This document shows, one piece after another, positions 46,574-54,998 of a stretch of 64,000 nucleotides of DNA. Location: positions 3,166,139 to 3,230,138 of the forward strand of contig NZ_CH672413.1 in assembly GCF_000152705.1 (NCBI RefSeq), read 5' to 3'. The stretch is from Janibacter sp. HTCC2649 (lineage in GTDB: Bacteria > Actinomycetota > Actinomycetes > Actinomycetales > Dermatophilaceae). The position numbers and the translations under genes were made by a program. Within the stretch, counting starts at the first letter, position 1. The number at the start of each line of letters is the position of its first letter. The notes beneath the pieces were generated by a model. It was not told the DNA's origin and did not search any database. It worked only from the letters and a program-made list of their open reading frames with translations.

Positions 46574-48793
46574 TCAGACGGTATTCGGGCGGAGGACCGT
46601 CATGCGGTGTGCGGCTCGGGTGAGCACCACGTAGAGGACGCGCACCCCGCCGGGTGACTCGTCGATGATCGCGTCGGGGTCGATGACCACGGTCGCATCC
46701 CATTCCAGGCCCTTGGTCGACAGCGGGTCGATGACCTGGACCCGCCCGTTGCCGGCGCCGTCGAGGTGTGCGAGCCGGTCGGCCCAGCGCGCCGGTGTGA
46801 TGACCGCGATCGAGCCCTCGACCTCGGTGAGGAGCTCGTCGACTGCGGCCTCTGCAGACGCGATCGGCGGTGCCTCGACGACACGGTCGATCGGGTCAAT
46901 TCCGGTCTCGCGCACCGCCACTGGGATGTCGGCGTCGGGGACGAGGGGCAGGATGACGTCGCGGGCGTAGTCGAAGATCTCGGTGGCGTTGCGATAGTTC
47001 GTGTCCATGTGGAAGTCGCGCAGCTGGTGCGACCCGTAGGCCTCGAGGCGAGCGGCGCGCGCTTCCTCGAGGTCTCCCCAGGAAGCCTGTGCGGCGTCGC
47101 CGACGACGGTCCACGAGGCGTTGCGTCCGCGGCGGGCCAGCATGCGCCACTGCATCGGTGAGAGGTCCTGTGCCTCGTCGACGAGGACGTGGGCGCTGCT
47201 GGACGGGCGGTCGATGCGCCCGTGGAGCAGGCGCTCGCGGGCGTCGGTCGGAGTGACGACGCTGCGGTTGTCGTCGTCTCGGACTCGACGGTCGACACCG
47301 GCCCGGACGTCGAGGACGCCGTAGGACGAGAGGTCGTCGTACTCCTCGATGTCATAGAAGCCGCGCTCCTCGGCCTCGGGCTCCTGGACCTGGCCGAGCT
47401 TGGCCGAGAGGTCGTCGATGAGCGCGATGTCGGACACGGACCACGAGCCGAGTTCGAGGGCCTCGCGCATCGAGTGGGCCAGTGCCGCGGCCTCTTCGTG
47501 GTCGAGCACGCCCCTGGCGAGGCCGTAGACGTGGTCCGTGTCGGCCAGGGTCAGCAGGACCTCGCGTGGGTCGAGCTGGCGCCACCAGGCCCGCATGAAC
47601 TCGTCGATGTCGCGAGAGGAGTCGAAGGCGTCGAAGAACTCGTCGCGCTCACCCTGGCGGATCGACTTCCAGGCCGCCTGGACAAGCTCCTCGCGGGCGT
47701 GCTTCGTGGCGACGTTGTGCTGGCTCGAGCGGAGCACCTGGCGCCGAATGCGGTGCAGGACAGCCTCATCGAGCCGCACGGCGTGGCCGTTGATGAAGGC
47801 GCGCAGCTGGGTCGGGGCGCCCTCAGGCGGTCGGGTGGCGGCGCGGGACAGCAGGCGCCGGATGCGCAGCGAGCCCTTGACCGCAGCGACCTCGGGCTGG
47901 TCCAGGCGCGTCGCCGTGACACCGTCGACGAGGTCGCCGAGGGCGCGGAGCGAGACGCTGTCCTCGCCCAGTGAGGGCAGGACCCGCTCGATGTAGGCGG
48001 TGTAGGCGGACGAGGGTCCGACGACGAGGATGCCGCCCGATTCGAAGCGTCGCCGCTCGGAATAGAGCAGGTAGGCCGCGCGGTGCAGGGCGACGACCGT
48101 CTTGCCGGTGCCTGGCCCGCCGGTGATCTCGGTGACGCCACGAGAAGGCGCGCGGATCGCCTCGTCCTGGTGGCGCTGGATGGTGGCGACGATGTCGCGC
48201 ATCTGCCGCCCGCGGCTGCGGGTCAGAGCAGCGATGAGGGCGCCGTCGCCGAGGACCACAAGGCCTTCGGGGGCTTCGGGGACCATGAGGTCGTCCTCGG
48301 CTCCGATGACGGTGGCGCCGCTGCAGCGCAGCACCCGGCGGCGGAGCACGCCCATCGGGTCCACCGGCGTGGCGCGATAGAAGGCGGCAGCAGCGGGCGC
48401 GCGCCAGTCGATGACGAGCGGCTCGTAGTCGTCGTCCCGCACGCCGAGCCGGCCGATGTGGCGGACGTCCCGGTCGCCCGGAGCGGTCTCCATGTCGCCG
48501 AGGTCGAGGCGCCCGAAGACGAGGCCTTCGTATTGCTTCTCGATCGCGGCACGGCGCTTCGCGGCGGCATACACAAGCGCATCGCGTTCGAAGAGTCCGG
48601 TCATCTCCTCGTCGCGGACGTTGCCGGTGCGCATCGTCTTGCCGCGCGCCATGCCGTCGGCCTCGACGTCGTTCGCGCGACGCGACGCCTTCTCGAGCTC
48701 GGCGTAGACGCGATCGACATGAGCCTGTTCGATCTCGATCTCACGGGCGACATCAGCCGAGGTGTCAGTGGCACCGGGGCGCGTGGTCGTCAC
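46574..48793 (-). CDS. HelD/HelR-like RNA polymerase-associated ATPase (739 residues)
   Basis: This superfamily 1 ATPase starts with a long charged coiled arm (IEIEQAHVDRVYAELEKASRRANDVE). The HelD core follows: FGRLDLGD, VIDWRAPAAAAFYR, P-loop GGPGTGKT at 225-232, LVDEAQDLSPMQW, VVGDAAQASWGD, TNYRNATEIF, GLEWDATVVIDP and LYVVLTRAAHRMTVL. It is closer to actinobacterial HelR, which removes rifamycin-bound polymerase, than the shorter 35885-37894 copy, though this ranking is by eye. No rifamycin-associated element was seen upstream. It is monocistronic. Confidence 0.88.
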   Translation of the reverse strand: MTTTRPGATDTSADVAREIEIEQAHVDRVYAELEKASRRANDVEADGMARGKTMRTGNVRDEEMTGLFERDALVYAAAKRRAAIEKQYEGLVFGRLDLGDMETAPGDRDVRHIGRLGVRDDDYEPLVIDWRAPAAAAFYRATPVDPMGVLRRRVLRCSGATVIGAEDDLMVPEAPEGLVVLGDGALIAALTRSRGRQMRDIVATIQRHQDEAIRAPSRGVTEITGGPGTGKTVVALHRAAYLLYSERRRFESGGILVVGPSSAYTAYIERVLPSLGEDSVSLRALGDLVDGVTATRLDQPEVAAVKGSLRIRRLLSRAATRPPEGAPTQLRAFINGHAVRLDEAVLHRIRRQVLRSSQHNVATKHAREELVQAAWKSIRQGERDEFFDAFDSSRDIDEFMRAWWRQLDPREVLLTLADTDHVYGLARGVLDHEEAAALAHSMREALELGSWSVSDIALIDDLSAKLGQVQEPEAEERGFYDIEEYDDLSSYGVLDVRAGVDRRVRDDDNRSVVTPTDARERLLHGRIDRPSSSAHVLVDEAQDLSPMQWRMLARRGRNASWTVVGDAAQASWGDLEEARAARLEAYGSHQLRDFHMDTNYRNATEIFDYARDVILPLVPDADIPVAVRETGIDPIDRVVEAPPIASAEAAVDELLTEVEGSIAVITPARWADRLAHLDGAGNGRVQVIDPLSTKGLEWDATVVIDPDAIIDESPGGVRVLYVVLTRAAHRMTVLRPNTV

Positions 48794-48911
48794 GTTCGAG
48801 GCCCTCCCTGCAGTGCTGCGGATGTGCCGTGCGCCCAGCGCACGGAAACAACGAGTCTACGCGCGCGCAGGACCCTTCGTGACCGGGTCGCCATGACGCC
48901 CAGGAGCCCGC

Positions 48912-49904
48912 TCAGAGGAAGCCGCGGCGCACGGCGATGGTGCCGGCCTGGAAGCGCGTCGTGGCGCCGAGCTCCTCCAGGATCGTGCGGACCCGTCGCT
49001 CGACCGTGCGCTGCGAGATGCTCAGCTGACGGGCGATCGTGAGGTCGCTCGCGCCCGCGGCGAGCATGGCGATGATCTGCCCGTCGCGGTCGGTGAGGCG
49101 CCTCAGGGTCGGTCCCCGGGGGGTGCGCGGCAGAGGCGTGCTCAGGGAGTACAGGCCGATGCACATGTCCATGAGCGCGCTGGCGAGCTGGCGTTGCTGG
49201 ACGTAGAGGGAGCCGCCGCCGCCTGGCTCGAGGTGGCTGATGTCGATGACGGAGGCGGTGCGGTCGACGGCGAGCACGGAGAACGCGAGGTGCGGTGTGA
49301 GTCGCACGTCGATGCCGTCGGCGCGCATGGTCTCGAGCGCGCTGAAGGCCCCTTCGACCTCGAGGATCGACTGCTCGAAGACGACCATGCGTTCCAGGCT
49401 CGGCCGCGTCGTCGTGGGACGGGCCGCGATGATCGACTCGGCGTGCCGGATGACGACCTTGTCCATGCGGTCGCTGCGGGCGACGAGGCGCACGATGCGG
49501 CTCTCGGCCCGGCTGGCCGCGCGGAAGAACGCGGCCTCGATGTCCTCGACCGTGTCCAGCAGGGAGACCTCGGGGCTCGTGCGGCCGCCGCCGCCCTCGC
49601 TGCGGGCCTCGTAGTACATGTGGGCAAGGCCGTCGATCGCCGATCGCGTGGCCCGGGCCTGGCGTTCGAGGTCGGCCGCGTAGGCCGGGAGGGTCGTGTC
49701 GGGCGGATAGACGTGGATGACGTCGCGCCGGGCCGAGTCGACCATGCCGCGTTCGTGGAGGTTGGCCAGGGCGGTGGCGACTTCCTCGCCGGTGAATCCC
49801 TCCTGGAGCAGTGCTGTCCGCCGGGGGGAGGGCAGACGCAGCAGGAGGAGGTAGATCCGAGTGGTCAACTCGTCTTCCAGCGGGCGGGAATGGGCCTCGG
49901 TCAC
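48912..49904 (-). CDS. TrmB/LuxR hybrid transcriptional regulator
   Basis: This 330-residue regulator starts with a winged-helix TrmB-like part (LTTRIYLLLLRLPSPRRTALLQEGFTGEEVATALANLHERGMV). A middle domain follows with IEAAFFRAASRAESRIVRLVARSDRMDK and VEGAFSALETMRADGIDVRLTPHLAFSV. The C-terminal LuxR helix-turn-helix is TDRDGQIIAMLAAGASDLTIARQLSISQRTVERRVRTILEEL. Related proteins often control secondary metabolism or cell-surface genes. A phased array of GTGAAC/GTTCAC half-sites lies upstream of it and of purD. Confidence 0.88.
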   Translation of the reverse strand: MTEAHSRPLEDELTTRIYLLLLRLPSPRRTALLQEGFTGEEVATALANLHERGMVDSARRDVIHVYPPDTTLPAYAADLERQARATRSAIDGLAHMYYEARSEGGGGRTSPEVSLLDTVEDIEAAFFRAASRAESRIVRLVARSDRMDKVVIRHAESIIAARPTTTRPSLERMVVFEQSILEVEGAFSALETMRADGIDVRLTPHLAFSVLAVDRTASVIDISHLEPGGGGSLYVQQRQLASALMDMCIGLYSLSTPLPRTPRGPTLRRLTDRDGQIIAMLAAGASDLTIARQLSISQRTVERRVRTILEELGATTRFQAGTIAVRRGFL

Positions 49905-49970
49905 ACGCTCACACTAATGGCGGGAAAGCGACATTGTCAGGAATCCGCCGCCGTTCGGTTTGAATGAAGG

Positions 49971-50060
49971 GTGAACGACGTGTCATGGTTGTTCACGTCG
50001 ACCTCGTCGACGTTCACGCAGAGCCTCCAGTTCCCCCCAACTGTGAGTGCCGCGTGAACG
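49971..50060. promoter_or_regulatory. Phased GTGAAC/GTTCAC elements upstream of the LuxR-type gene and purD
   Basis: The core GTGAAC or its complement begins at 49971, 49991, 50012 and 50054, so spacings are 20, 21 and 42 bases, close to two and four turns of the helix. The array lies in the 308-base gap between the regulator (start 49904) and purD (start 50213). Such phasing suggests several dimers bound on one face of DNA. The adjacent regulator is the natural candidate, but no experiment links them. Confidence 0.45.
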
Positions 50061-50106
50061 GGCGCGGCGCACCCGGGGGTACCCCCCTGCTCCCCGGGCG
50101 CGTCGC

Positions 50107-50132
50107 GCCCACACCTTTGTCCGGGTGTGGGC
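50107..50132. other. Hairpin in the purD upstream gap
   Basis: GCCCACACC (50107-50115) and GGTGTGGGC (50124-50132) form a perfect 9-base stem with an 8-base loop, near a second G+C-rich symmetrical stretch at 50073-50099. No T-run follows on the plus strand. It could be a terminator for a short upstream transcript or a leader structure. The -10-like TAGGCT of purD lies 67 bases downstream, so the hairpin is probably not in the purD mRNA. Confidence 0.4.
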
Positions 50133-50212
50133 AAGACCAAGAACCAGCCGCGTATGCCGTGTTGCGGACTGCCGTCCCGGCCGCACCGTCCTCGCCCCTA
50201 GGCTTGGCGCCC

Positions 50213-51493
50213 ATGAAGGTCCTTGTCGTCGGCTCCGGTGCTCGTGAGCACGCCATCGTTCGCAGCCTCGTGGCGGATCAGGTCGTCGACGCGGTCATCG
50301 CCGCGCCCGGCAACCCGGGTATCGACGCGCTCGCCCTGTGCGAGCCCCTGCGTGATGCGACCGACGGAGGCGCGATCCTGGCGATCGCCCAGCGGCACGC
50401 GGTGGACCTCGTGGTCATCGGCCCGGAGGCTCCCCTCGTCGCCGGTGTGGCGGATGTCCTGCGCGAGAACGGGTTTGATGTCTTCGGCCCCTCGGCCGAG
50501 GCGGCTCGCCTCGAGGGCAGCAAGTCCTTCGCCAAGGACGTCATGTCGGCCGCTGATGTGCCGACCGGTCTGGCGCACGTGTGCACCACCATCGAGCAGG
50601 TCGCGGATGCGATGGATGCGCTGGGTGCCCCTCACGTCATCAAGGAGGACGGCCTCGCGGCAGGCAAGGGCGTCGTCGTCACCGAGAACCGTGACGCGGC
50701 CCTGGCTCATGCCGAGGCCTGCCTGGCCAAGGAGGGTGGCAGCGTCGTCGTCGAGGAGTTCCTCGACGGTCCGGAGGTCTCGCTGTTCGTCCTCAGCGAC
50801 GGTGTGACTGTCCTTCCGCTGTCGCCCGCCCAGGACTTCAAGCGCGTTGGCGACGACGACCAGGGCCCCAACACCGGTGGCATGGGTGCCTACAGCCCGC
50901 TGGGCTGGGCCCCCGACAGCCTCACGGCTGATCTCGTGGCTCGGGTGGCGCAGCCGACGATCGACGAGATGCGGCGCCGCGGGGCCCCGTTCGTCGGCGT
51001 GCTCTTCATCGGTCTGGCCATCACGTCGAGGGGGCCGCGTGTGATCGAGTTCAACGCGCGCTTCGGTGATCCCGAGACGCAGGTCGTCCTGGCCCGCCTC
51101 CTGACTCCTCTGGGTGGCCTGCTCAAGGCCGCAGCAACCCATCGGCTCGACGACTACGAGGTCCTGCGCTGGTCACCGGATCACGCCGTGACCGTCGTCG
51201 TCGCTTCCCACAACTACCCGGGGACGCCGCGCACGGGTGACCCCATTGCCGGGCTGGAGGAGGTCGAAGGTGTGCCGACGGCATACGTTCTCCACGCCGG
51301 CACGACCCTCGACAGTGATGGTGCGCTCGTCTCGTCTGGAGGTCGGGTGCTGTCCGTCGTCGCCACGGGGGCCGACCTCGCGGAGGCTCGGGATCGCGCC
51401 TACGCCGCTGTGGAGCTCGTTGAGCTCGACGGATCGCACCACCGCAGCGACATCGCGCTCAAGGCTTCACGAGACGAGATCTCGATCGGCTGA
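50213..51493 (+). CDS. purD: Phosphoribosylamine-glycine ligase (GAR synthetase)
   Basis: This 426-residue ATP-grasp enzyme (EC 6.3.4.13) has KVLVVGSGAREHAIV at the start, VIGPEAPLVAGVADVLRENGFDVFGPSAEAARLEGSKSFAKDVM, KEDGLAAGKGVVV, and EFNARFGDPETQVVLARL. The ATG at 50213 lies eight bases after TAGGCT, without a ribosome site; a leaderless mRNA is likely. The open frame extends to 49964 but those codons read through the regulatory gap. It is single, not in a pur operon. Confidence 0.96.
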   Translation: MKVLVVGSGAREHAIVRSLVADQVVDAVIAAPGNPGIDALALCEPLRDATDGGAILAIAQRHAVDLVVIGPEAPLVAGVADVLRENGFDVFGPSAEAARLEGSKSFAKDVMSAADVPTGLAHVCTTIEQVADAMDALGAPHVIKEDGLAAGKGVVVTENRDAALAHAEACLAKEGGSVVVEEFLDGPEVSLFVLSDGVTVLPLSPAQDFKRVGDDDQGPNTGGMGAYSPLGWAPDSLTADLVARVAQPTIDEMRRRGAPFVGVLFIGLAITSRGPRVIEFNARFGDPETQVVLARLLTPLGGLLKAAATHRLDDYEVLRWSPDHAVTVVVASHNYPGTPRTGDPIAGLEEVEGVPTAYVLHAGTTLDSDGALVSSGGRVLSVVATGADLAEARDRAYAAVELVELDGSHHRSDIALKASRDEISIG

Positions 51494-51701
51494 CCGAGCC
51501 GCCAGATTCGGTGAGTTGCGTTGCGCGACAGGGGAACTGAGCGTAGCCGGGGGTTCTTGCAGCGCTCGATCCGGGCCTTGTTCGGCATGCCCGTCGTGGG
51601 GTTGGATCTCCTCGACATGCGGGCGGTGGAGTTCACTGGTAAACCTTTGACGCACAGGGGGGAAGCAATGGGGCTTTTTCCCGGACACTGAGGAGGCTCA
51701 C

Positions 51702-52169
51702 GTGGGAACTCTGAGGAAAGCTCGGCGGGCAGCGGTCGGAATGGCGTTGGCCAGTCTGATCACCACACCTGTGGTGCTGGGCGCTGGGATGGGGTCGGCA
51801 GCAGCCGTCGACGGAGACGTCTATTCGCACTACACGGCGATGGGCGGGGGCGGGTCCACGGCCACGGCCTACGTGAACTGGTCCAGCTCGACCAAGGTGG
51901 TGTGGCAGGACATCTACGTCAACGACACCTGCCCGGGCGACGGCCACGTGGCCATCCTGAAGTTCCAGGTCCGCTACGAGGGCGACTCCGGGTGGACCAC
52001 GGTGGGGACCCGCCGGGACGAGGGAACCTGCGAGTCCGCGCCCTACACGGAGTCGTCGGCGTCGTGGTCCTCGTCGCGGCGCATCAATGACGCCACGGTC
52101 GTTGCCTGCGTGGAGTCCGTGGGCTGTGCGGCTGCCGGCAGCGACTACCGGGACAACCCCTACTGGTGA
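51702..52169 (+). CDS. Small secreted protein with Cys pairs
   Basis: This 155-residue exported protein has a signal peptide over residues 1-35 (RRAAVGMALASLITTPVVLGAG, cleavage near SAAAVD). The mature part is Tyr/Ser/Asp-rich (VDGDVYSHYTAMGGGGSTATAYVNWSS-type) and contains four Cys residues, in DTCPGDG, GTCESA, VACVESVGCAA, that could form two disulfides. GAGGAGG precedes the GTG 51702. The composition suggests a small beta-sandwich or coat protein. I do not recognise the family. Confidence 0.7.
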   Translation: MGTLRKARRAAVGMALASLITTPVVLGAGMGSAAAVDGDVYSHYTAMGGGGSTATAYVNWSSSTKVVWQDIYVNDTCPGDGHVAILKFQVRYEGDSGWTTVGTRRDEGTCESAPYTESSASWSSSRRINDATVVACVESVGCAAAGSDYRDNPYW

Positions 52170-52207
52170 GCCTCGTGGGTCTCACTGGGGCCCTCGACCT
52201 GTGACAC

Positions 52208-52249
52208 CGAAGTGCCCCGCCCCTCAGCGTCGAGGGGCGGGGCACTTCG
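52208..52249. terminator. Strong bidirectional terminator
   Basis: Arms 52208-52224 and 52233-52249 are a perfect 17-base inverted repeat with an 8-base loop, lying between the small secreted protein (stop 52169) and the convergent LLM-family gene (stop 52254). It should stop transcription from both sides. Confidence 0.85.
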
Positions 52250-52253
52250 CTGG

Positions 52254-53183
52254 TCAGGGCAGCTGCGGCACGACGGTGGCCGCGAACTCCTCGATGTGGT
52301 CGAGGTCTCCGAGGTCGAGAACCTGGAGGTAGAAGCGGGTCGTTCCGACCTCGGTGAACCGGCCGATCTTGTCGACGATCTCGTCGCTCGAGCCAGCAAA
52401 ACCGCTGGCGCGCAGCTCATCGACGTCGCGCGAGATCGCCTCGGCGCGACGGCGCAGAGTGGCATCGTCGTTGCCGAGGCAGACGACGTTGGCGGCAGAG
52501 AGGGTGAGCTCGTCGGGGTCGCGGTGCCGGTCCTCGCAGGCGGCGCGGACCCGGGCGTAGAGGTCGCGGGTCTCGTCGGCGGGCCGGAAGACGGAGTTGA
52601 ACTCGCTGGCGTAGCGGGCCGCGAGCTCCGGAGTGCGGCGCTTGCCGGTGCCCCCGATGATGATCGGGATGCCACCGCGGTGATCGGGCGCACCGAGACC
52701 AGGTGCGTCGACGATGGGGTAGTGCGAGCCGTCGTGGTCGAAGGTCTCGCCCCGAGGTGTCGTCCACAGCCCCGTGATGACGGCCAGCTGCTCCTCGAAC
52801 CGGTCGAAGCGTTCCTTCACGTCAGGAAAAGGAATCCCGTATGCCGTGTGCTCGGCTTCGAACCACCCCGCACCGAGTCCCATCTCGACTCGACCACCGG
52901 ACATCTGGTCGACGCCCGCGACCTGGATGGCGAGCGGTGCCGGGAGGCGGAAGGTGGCTGCCGTGACGAGGGTGCCGAGGCGGATCCGAGAGGTGTCGCG
53001 GGCCAGGCCGGCGAGCGTGATCCAGGCATCGGTCGGGCCAGGGGCGCCGTCACCGCTCATGTGCAGGAAGTGGTCCGACCTGAAGAACCCATCGAACCCC
53101 GCGTCCTCGGTCGTGCGCGCGACAGCGAGCAGGTCGTCGTAGGTGGCGCCCTGCTGTGGCTCGGTGAAGATCCGGAAGTCCAT
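52254..53183 (-). CDS. LLM class F420-dependent oxidoreductase
   Basis: This 309-residue luciferase-like protein has DFRIFTEPQQGATYDDLLAVARTTEDAGFDGFFRSDHF at the start, then TDAWITLAGLARDTSRIRLGTLVTAATFRLPAPLAIQVAGVDQMSGGRVEMGLGAGWFEAEH, and IIIGGTGKRRTPELAARYASEFN. This is the F420-using subgroup common in actinobacteria. ATG 53183 is selected since the first block begins directly there; the longer open frame overlaps the divergent VOC gene. Substrate unknown. It is divergent from the VOC gene. Confidence 0.9.
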   Translation of the reverse strand: MDFRIFTEPQQGATYDDLLAVARTTEDAGFDGFFRSDHFLHMSGDGAPGPTDAWITLAGLARDTSRIRLGTLVTAATFRLPAPLAIQVAGVDQMSGGRVEMGLGAGWFEAEHTAYGIPFPDVKERFDRFEEQLAVITGLWTTPRGETFDHDGSHYPIVDAPGLGAPDHRGGIPIIIGGTGKRRTPELAARYASEFNSVFRPADETRDLYARVRAACEDRHRDPDELTLSAANVVCLGNDDATLRRRAEAISRDVDELRASGFAGSSDEIVDKIGRFTEVGTTRFYLQVLDLGDLDHIEEFAATVVPQLP

Positions 53184-53228
53184 GGCCACAACACTATGGG
53201 TGTCGGTGCTGCTCGCTAGTTTGGCCAG

Positions 53229-53672
53229 ATGGATCGGACTCCGGGGCTGGGCATCACCTTCGACTGCCACGACGCTCAGGTGGTGGCCGCGTTCTGGCGC
53301 CACGCGCTGGGCTACGTCGAGTCGCCGCCTCCGTCGGGATGGGCGGACTGGGCGAGCTTCCTGACCGACCACGACGTGCCCGAGGAGGAGTGGGGTGACG
53401 GGGCCACGATCCGCGCGGCCTCGGGGGATGGGCCCTCCATCAGCTTCCTCAGGGTGCCCGAGGCCAAAACCATCAAGAACCGCGTCCATCTCGACGTCAA
53501 GGTGAGTGGTGGACGCGATGTCGAGCAGCCACTGCGCGAGTCCCGGATCCTCGCCACCGAGGCGGATCTCGTGGCCCACGGCGCCCGGCGGCAGGGTGAG
53601 AGCCGCGTCGACGAGCGGCTCGATCACCTCATCATGGAGGACCCCGAAGGCAACGAGTTCTGCATCGTCTGA
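53229..53672 (+). CDS. VOC/glyoxalase-like protein
   Basis: This 147-residue protein has the paired beta-alpha-beta-beta-beta repeats of the vicinal oxygen chelate fold: GLGITFDCHDAQVVAAFWRHALGYVE at the start and HLDVKVSGG with LDHLIMEDPEGNEFCIV at the end. The metal positions in this small subgroup are often lost, and here only some His/Glu can be assigned. A TAGTTT hexamer lies 6 bases before the ATG, so the mRNA is likely leaderless. Function unknown. Confidence 0.85.
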   Translation: MDRTPGLGITFDCHDAQVVAAFWRHALGYVESPPPSGWADWASFLTDHDVPEEEWGDGATIRAASGDGPSISFLRVPEAKTIKNRVHLDVKVSGGRDVEQPLRESRILATEADLVAHGARRQGESRVDERLDHLIMEDPEGNEFCIV

Positions 53673-53690
53673 CCGGCTCCTCCCTGGAGT

Positions 53691-54296
53691 TCAGTCGTCG
53701 ACGCCTCGCGCGGTCAGGGCCTCGCCCAGGCGGTCGGCATGACGCAACGACCGGACGATGAGCGGAACGGCGAACGCCCGCGGGCTCGCCCGCAGCCCTC
53801 GCGCGTGCTGGGCCTCACGGACCTCCTCGGCGAGCCCGATGACGACGTGCACAGACCGGATCCCGAGAGCGAGCATCAGCCCGACTCGTTCAGGGTCGAC
53901 GCCGAACCGCCGCAGCCACCCACTCATGCGGACGACGATGTCGACCATGGCCGTGGTGCGTGTCGTCAGTGTCACGAGCCCGGCGAGCAGGACGAGCGAC
54001 ACGAACGAACCCACGACCCCGACCCCCGCCTGCCACGACGCGAAGATCCACTGGATCACCAACAACGGCACGGCAATCCACGCCAACTGCTTCACCTGAC
54101 GAAGGAGAGCGCGAAGCGGCAGGCGCGCGACGGCATACCCGACAAGAACGAGCGCAAGGGCGAGCCCGACCTGCCACGGTGAGCGCCAGATCGCCAGGGC
54201 GATGCCGGAGGCCAACAGCACGAGGAGTTTCGTCCCGGCGCCGAGGCGGTGCACGACGGACGTGCCGGGGTGGAAGAGCGGGACGGCCTGAGCCAT
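53691..54296 (-). CDS. bioN: ECF transporter T component (biotin), BioN-like
   Basis: This 201-residue membrane protein has five to six spans and the two Ala-Arg-Gly cytoplasmic helices of EcfT (AQHARGLRAS and ALTARGVDD), which press on the ATPase. Its start overlaps the ATPase stop by one base. With the bioM-like and bioY-like genes upstream it forms the three-part biotin importer. It is convergent with the VOC gene. Confidence 0.9.
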   Translation of the reverse strand: MAQAVPLFHPGTSVVHRLGAGTKLLVLLASGIALAIWRSPWQVGLALALVLVGYAVARLPLRALLRQVKQLAWIAVPLLVIQWIFASWQAGVGVVGSFVSLVLLAGLVTLTTRTTAMVDIVVRMSGWLRRFGVDPERVGLMLALGIRSVHVVIGLAEEVREAQHARGLRASPRAFAVPLIVRSLRHADRLGEALTARGVDD

Positions 54297-54991
54297 CAGC
54301 GAGTGGCGAGCGTGCGGTAGGCCGCCACGGCCCCGGCGGGCGCTCCGTCGTGGACGATCCGGCCGTCGTCGAAGACGAGCACACGGTCGAAGCCGTCGAG
54401 GAGGTCGAGGTGGTGGGTGACGAGGACGACCTGTTGCGGCAGGCCGTCGACGACCCGGCGGACCATGGCGGCGTTGCGGAGATCGAGCAGGGTCGTGGGT
54501 TCGTCGAGGACGAGCAGGTCGGGTTCGGTGACGAGGACGCTGGCGAGCGCGAGGAGCTGCTTCTGCCCGCCGGAGAGCAGGTGGGCGGGGTGGTCGGCGT
54601 GACCATCGAGCCCGTATGCCGTGAGCGCTGCCTGCGTGCGGGCGCGCATCTCGTCCTTGGAGAGACCGCGACGACGCAGCCCGAAGGCGATGTCCTCGCC
54701 GACGGTCGGCATGACGATCTGCGCGTCGGGGTCGGTGAAGCAGAAACCCACGCGGCGTCGGACCTCACGTCCGTCGCGCACGGTGTCGAGCCCGTCGATC
54801 GTCACGGCGCCCGAGTCGGGGTGGACGAGGCCGTTGAGGAGGCGGACGAAGGTGGACTTGCCCGAGCCGTTGGCCCCGACGATGCCGATGCGTGGCTCGG
54901 TGAGAGTGACGTCGAGGTCGACCAGGACGGGCCGCCGCGCCGCTCCGTCGCCGAATGAGTGGCTGACGGACGCGACGCGGATCTGTGGCAT
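54296..54991 (-). CDS. bioM: ECF transporter ATPase (biotin), BioM-like
   Basis: This 231-residue ABC ATPase has GANGSGKSTFVRLLNGL (Walker A), Q-loop FTDPDAQIVMPTVGEDIAFG, LSGGQKQLLALASVLV (signature), DLLVLDEPTTLLD (Walker B) and LVTHHLDLLDGFDR. The DPDAQI Q-loop is typical of cobalt/biotin ECF ATPases. ATG 54991 is selected; the open frame upstream runs into bioY. Overlap with bioN and a 7-base gap to bioY make one operon. Confidence 0.92.
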   Translation of the reverse strand: MPQIRVASVSHSFGDGAARRPVLVDLDVTLTEPRIGIVGANGSGKSTFVRLLNGLVHPDSGAVTIDGLDTVRDGREVRRRVGFCFTDPDAQIVMPTVGEDIAFGLRRRGLSKDEMRARTQAALTAYGLDGHADHPAHLLSGGQKQLLALASVLVTEPDLLVLDEPTTLLDLRNAAMVRRVVDGLPQQVVLVTHHLDLLDGFDRVLVFDDGRIVHDGAPAGAVAAYRTLATR

Positions 54992-54998
54992 TCCTGGG

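Noticed and set aside
49905-50212. Purine riboswitch before purD
   Set aside because: The apparent -10 box sits 8 bases before the ATG, leaving no leader for a riboswitch, and no conserved purine-riboswitch core was found.
51400-51636. Minus-strand frame downstream of purD with a basic start
   Set aside because: It looked at first like a small ribosomal protein, but no L33, L36, S18 or zinc motif can be matched, and it overlaps the end of purD.
52254-53627. Longer start for the LLM-family oxidoreductase at 53627
   Set aside because: The extra 148 codons overlap the divergent VOC gene; the family's usual first block begins at ATG 53183.
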